Positions 4,782-6,407 of a stretch of 6,407 nt of DNA are shown piece after piece. Every line of letters begins with the position of its first letter. Within the stretch, counting starts at the first letter, position 1. The stretch is from contig DAINCF010000421.1 of assembly GCA_036732565.1 (NCBI GenBank), positions 1 to 6,407 of the forward strand, given 5' to 3'. This DNA is from JAIVJN01 sp036732565 (GTDB taxonomy: Bacteria > Acidobacteriota > Vicinamibacteria > Vicinamibacterales > UBA2999). The notes under the pieces are model-generated. The model was given only the letters and a program-made list of their open reading frames with translations. It ran no database searches and was not told where the DNA came from. The position numbers were made by a program, and so were the translations under genes.

Positions 4782-6407
4782 ATGCCCCACAGACGGCGCT
4801 TTTTGGCGTGGACCTTCGTCCCACTCACGGTCGGGCTGGTTTGGATGAGCGTGGCGATCACCGCTCAACAAGCGCCTGCCGCCAGCCCCCCCAATACCGA
4901 GTGGCGGACGTACGGGGCCGATCTCCGCAGCACGCGCTACATGCCGCTCGATCAGATCACCCGCGACAACTTCGACAAGCTCGAAGTCGCGTGGCGCCTG
5001 AAGACCGACTCGCTGGGCCCGCGGCCGGAGTTCAACTTTCAATCGACCCCGCTGGTGGTGAACGGCGTGCTGTACACCACCGCGGGCTCGCGACGAACCG
5101 TCGTGGCTCTCGACGCGGCCACCGGCGAGATGTTGTGGATCCATCGCGAAGACGAAGGCAAACGTGGCGAGTCGGCGCCACGACAACTGTCGGGGCGCGG
5201 CCTCGCCTACTGGGCAAACGGCAAGGAAGCTCGCATCGTCTACGTGACGCCCGGCTATCAGATGGTCGCGCTCGACGCGAAGACCGGCGCGCGCGTGCCG
5301 ACGTTCGGGAAGAACGGTCTCGTTGATCTCAAGCAAGAGAACGATCAGGCGGTCGATCTCGAGACCGGCGAGATCGGCCTCCATGCGACGCCGATCATCG
5401 CCAAGGACGTCATCGTGGTCGGCGCCGCGCATCTTCCGGGCGACATGCCCAAGAGCCGTAAGCACGAGAAGGGCTACGTGCGCGGCTATGACGCGCGCAC
5501 CGGCAAGCGGTTGTGGATCTTCCACACGATTCCGCTCCGCGGCGAATTCGGCTGGGAGACGTGGCTCAACGAATCGGCGTCCTACAGCGGCAACGTTGGC
5601 GTCTGGGCGCAGATGTCGATCGACGAAGAGCTCGGCCTGGTCTATCTCCCGGTGGAGCTCCCGACCGGCGACTACTACGGTGGCCACCGCCCGGGCGACA
5701 CGTTGTTCTCGGAGAGCCTGGTCGCGCTCGATCTGAAGACCGGTCAGCGCAAGTGGCACTATCAACTCGTCCACCACGGCATCTGGGACTTCGACATCCC
5801 CTGTGCGCCGATTCTTGCCGACATCACCGTCGACGGAAAACTGATCAAGGCGATCGCGCAACCGACGAAGCAGGGATGGGTCTACGTCTTCGATCGCGCG
5901 ACCGGGCAACCGGTGTGGCCGATCGAGGAGCGGGCCGTCGAGAAGGGGGACGTACCCGGTGAGTGGTATGCGCCGACGCAGCCGTTCGTGACCAAGCCGC
6001 CGGCGTTCGAGCGGCAAGGCGTCACCGTCGACGATCTGATCGATTTCACGCCGGAGCTGAGAGCTGAAGCGATCAAGCTCGCTTCGCGGCACAAGATGGG
6101 CCCGCTCTTCACGCCACCCGTCGTCAGCACATGGGACGGGCCGCTCGGCACGCTGATGTTGCCGTCGAACACGGGCGGGGTGAACTGGCCCGGAGGCGCG
6201 CTCGATCCAGAAACCAACTTCCTCTACATGTATTCGTTCACCAACATCGTGTCGATCGGTCTGGGATCGGATCCGTCGCGCTCGGACATGGACTTCGGGC
6301 GCGGCCGCGCGCGGGATCCCAACGCCCCGCCACCGGCGCCACCGGCGCCGCAAGCGCCACGGCCGCCGGGCGCGCCGGGGGTTCCGCCTGGAGGCGGAGG
6401 CGGCGAA
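4782..6407 (+). CDS. PQQ-dependent (glucose-dehydrogenase-like) quinoprotein, 3' end cut by window
   Basis: 542 codons are open to the last base; the stop lies beyond. The family oxidises sugars or alcohols with pyrroloquinoline quinone and passes electrons to the respiratory chain from the periplasm. Residues 1-28 form a signal peptide (basic HRRR, hydrophobic core, ITA before QQ); the multi-helix membrane anchor of E. coli Gcd is absent. The propeller begins near W41 (EWRTYGADLRSTRY). Blade-type repeats include VVALDAATGEMLWIHR, MVALDAKTGARV, VRGYDARTGKRLW, LVALDLKTGQRKWHY and VYVFDRATGQPVW. HHGIWDFDIP starts at H331; D336 and K363 match E. coli Gcd D466 and K493 with the same 27-residue spacing, so the active site looks intact. 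The family motif LPSNTGGVNWPGGALDPETN lies near residues 464-483. A Pro/Gly-rich stretch starts at about 512, with the final blade presumably beyond the window. The 102-bp gap holds a hairpin, so cotranscription with the aldolase is possible but unproven. Glucose is only one possible substrate. Confidence 0.92.
   Translation, partial: MPHRRRFLAWTFVPLTVGLVWMSVAITAQQAPAASPPNTEWRTYGADLRSTRYMPLDQITRDNFDKLEVAWRLKTDSLGPRPEFNFQSTPLVVNGVLYTTAGSRRTVVALDAATGEMLWIHREDEGKRGESAPRQLSGRGLAYWANGKEARIVYVTPGYQMVALDAKTGARVPTFGKNGLVDLKQENDQAVDLETGEIGLHATPIIAKDVIVVGAAHLPGDMPKSRKHEKGYVRGYDARTGKRLWIFHTIPLRGEFGWETWLNESASYSGNVGVWAQMSIDEELGLVYLPVELPTGDYYGGHRPGDTLFSESLVALDLKTGQRKWHYQLVHHGIWDFDIPCAPILADITVDGKLIKAIAQPTKQGWVYVFDRATGQPVWPIEERAVEKGDVPGEWYAPTQPFVTKPPAFERQGVTVDDLIDFTPELRAEAIKLASRHKMGPLFTPPVVSTWDGPLGTLMLPSNTGGVNWPGGALDPETNFLYMYSFTNIVSIGLGSDPSRSDMDFGRGRARDPNAPPPAPPAPQAPRPPGAPGVPPGGGGGE
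6315..6407 (+). repeat. Pro/Ala/Gly-rich low-complexity segment within the PQQ dehydrogenase
   Basis: Residues 512-542 are almost entirely Pro, Ala and Gly and end in five Gly before the window edge. The DNA includes a tandem 9-nt repeat, GCCACCGGC twice at 6329-6346. Related acidobacterial quinoproteins can have a variable low-complexity insert before the last propeller segment, so this is more likely a disordered loop than the C-terminus. The segment continues past the window. Confidence 0.7.

Noticed and set aside
4767..6353. Minus-strand open frame of 528 codons antisense to the PQQ gene
   Set aside because: Arg/Asp/His-rich composition typical of an antisense shadow. The plus strand carries conserved quinoprotein motifs throughout.
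1..6407. tRNA, rRNA, insertion sequence or att site
   Set aside because: No cloverleaf-like sequence, transposase motif or terminal inverted repeats with target duplications were seen. The coding density and composition are uniform across the window.

Overview
The window is high-GC bacterial DNA with strong G/C preference at third codon positions. It looks like an acidobacterium, probably of the Vicinamibacteria type. The evidence is the Oar-like TonB-dependent receptor with an N-terminal carboxypeptidase-regulatory-like domain, a soluble PQQ dehydrogenase of the kind common in that phylum, and a signal-peptide-bearing HpcH/HpaI aldolase. The lineage is inferred from protein style, not from a marker gene.

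Layout. At the left edge, on the minus strand (172 down to 1), is the start of a divergent gene cut by the window. It opens with a clear twin-arginine (Tat) signal peptide. A divergent intergenic region follows (173-427) with a good sigma70-type promoter reading right (313-340), a direct repeat and a small dyad. Then come three plus-strand genes: an outer-membrane TonB-dependent receptor (428-3493), an exported HpcH/HpaI-family aldolase (3594-4679), and a periplasmic PQQ-dependent glucose-dehydrogenase-like enzyme (4782 to beyond the right edge). All three plus-strand starts are set by a Shine-Dalgarno sequence, and each is better than the longest possible ORF start where the two differ.

The two gaps between the plus-strand genes are about 100 bp each. 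Each holds a long imperfect hairpin built from short degenerate repeats: 7-nt units in the first gap and 9-nt units in the second. Each gap also carries AACACGAAGG, directly after the stop codon in the first gap and 10 nt after it in the second. These are the most unusual non-coding structures in the window.

How the genes may work together (inference): all four proteins carry export signals, so the locus appears to act outside the cytoplasm. The receptor could import an oligosaccharide, sugar acid or related compound. The PQQ enzyme would oxidise a sugar or alcohol and pass electrons to quinone. The aldolase would cleave or form a 2-keto acid. The left-edge Tat protein could be a lactonase of the SMP-30 type, but too little of it is visible to be sure. 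A periplasmic oxidative sugar route of this kind would be interesting, but no dehydratase is visible and the substrate is unknown.
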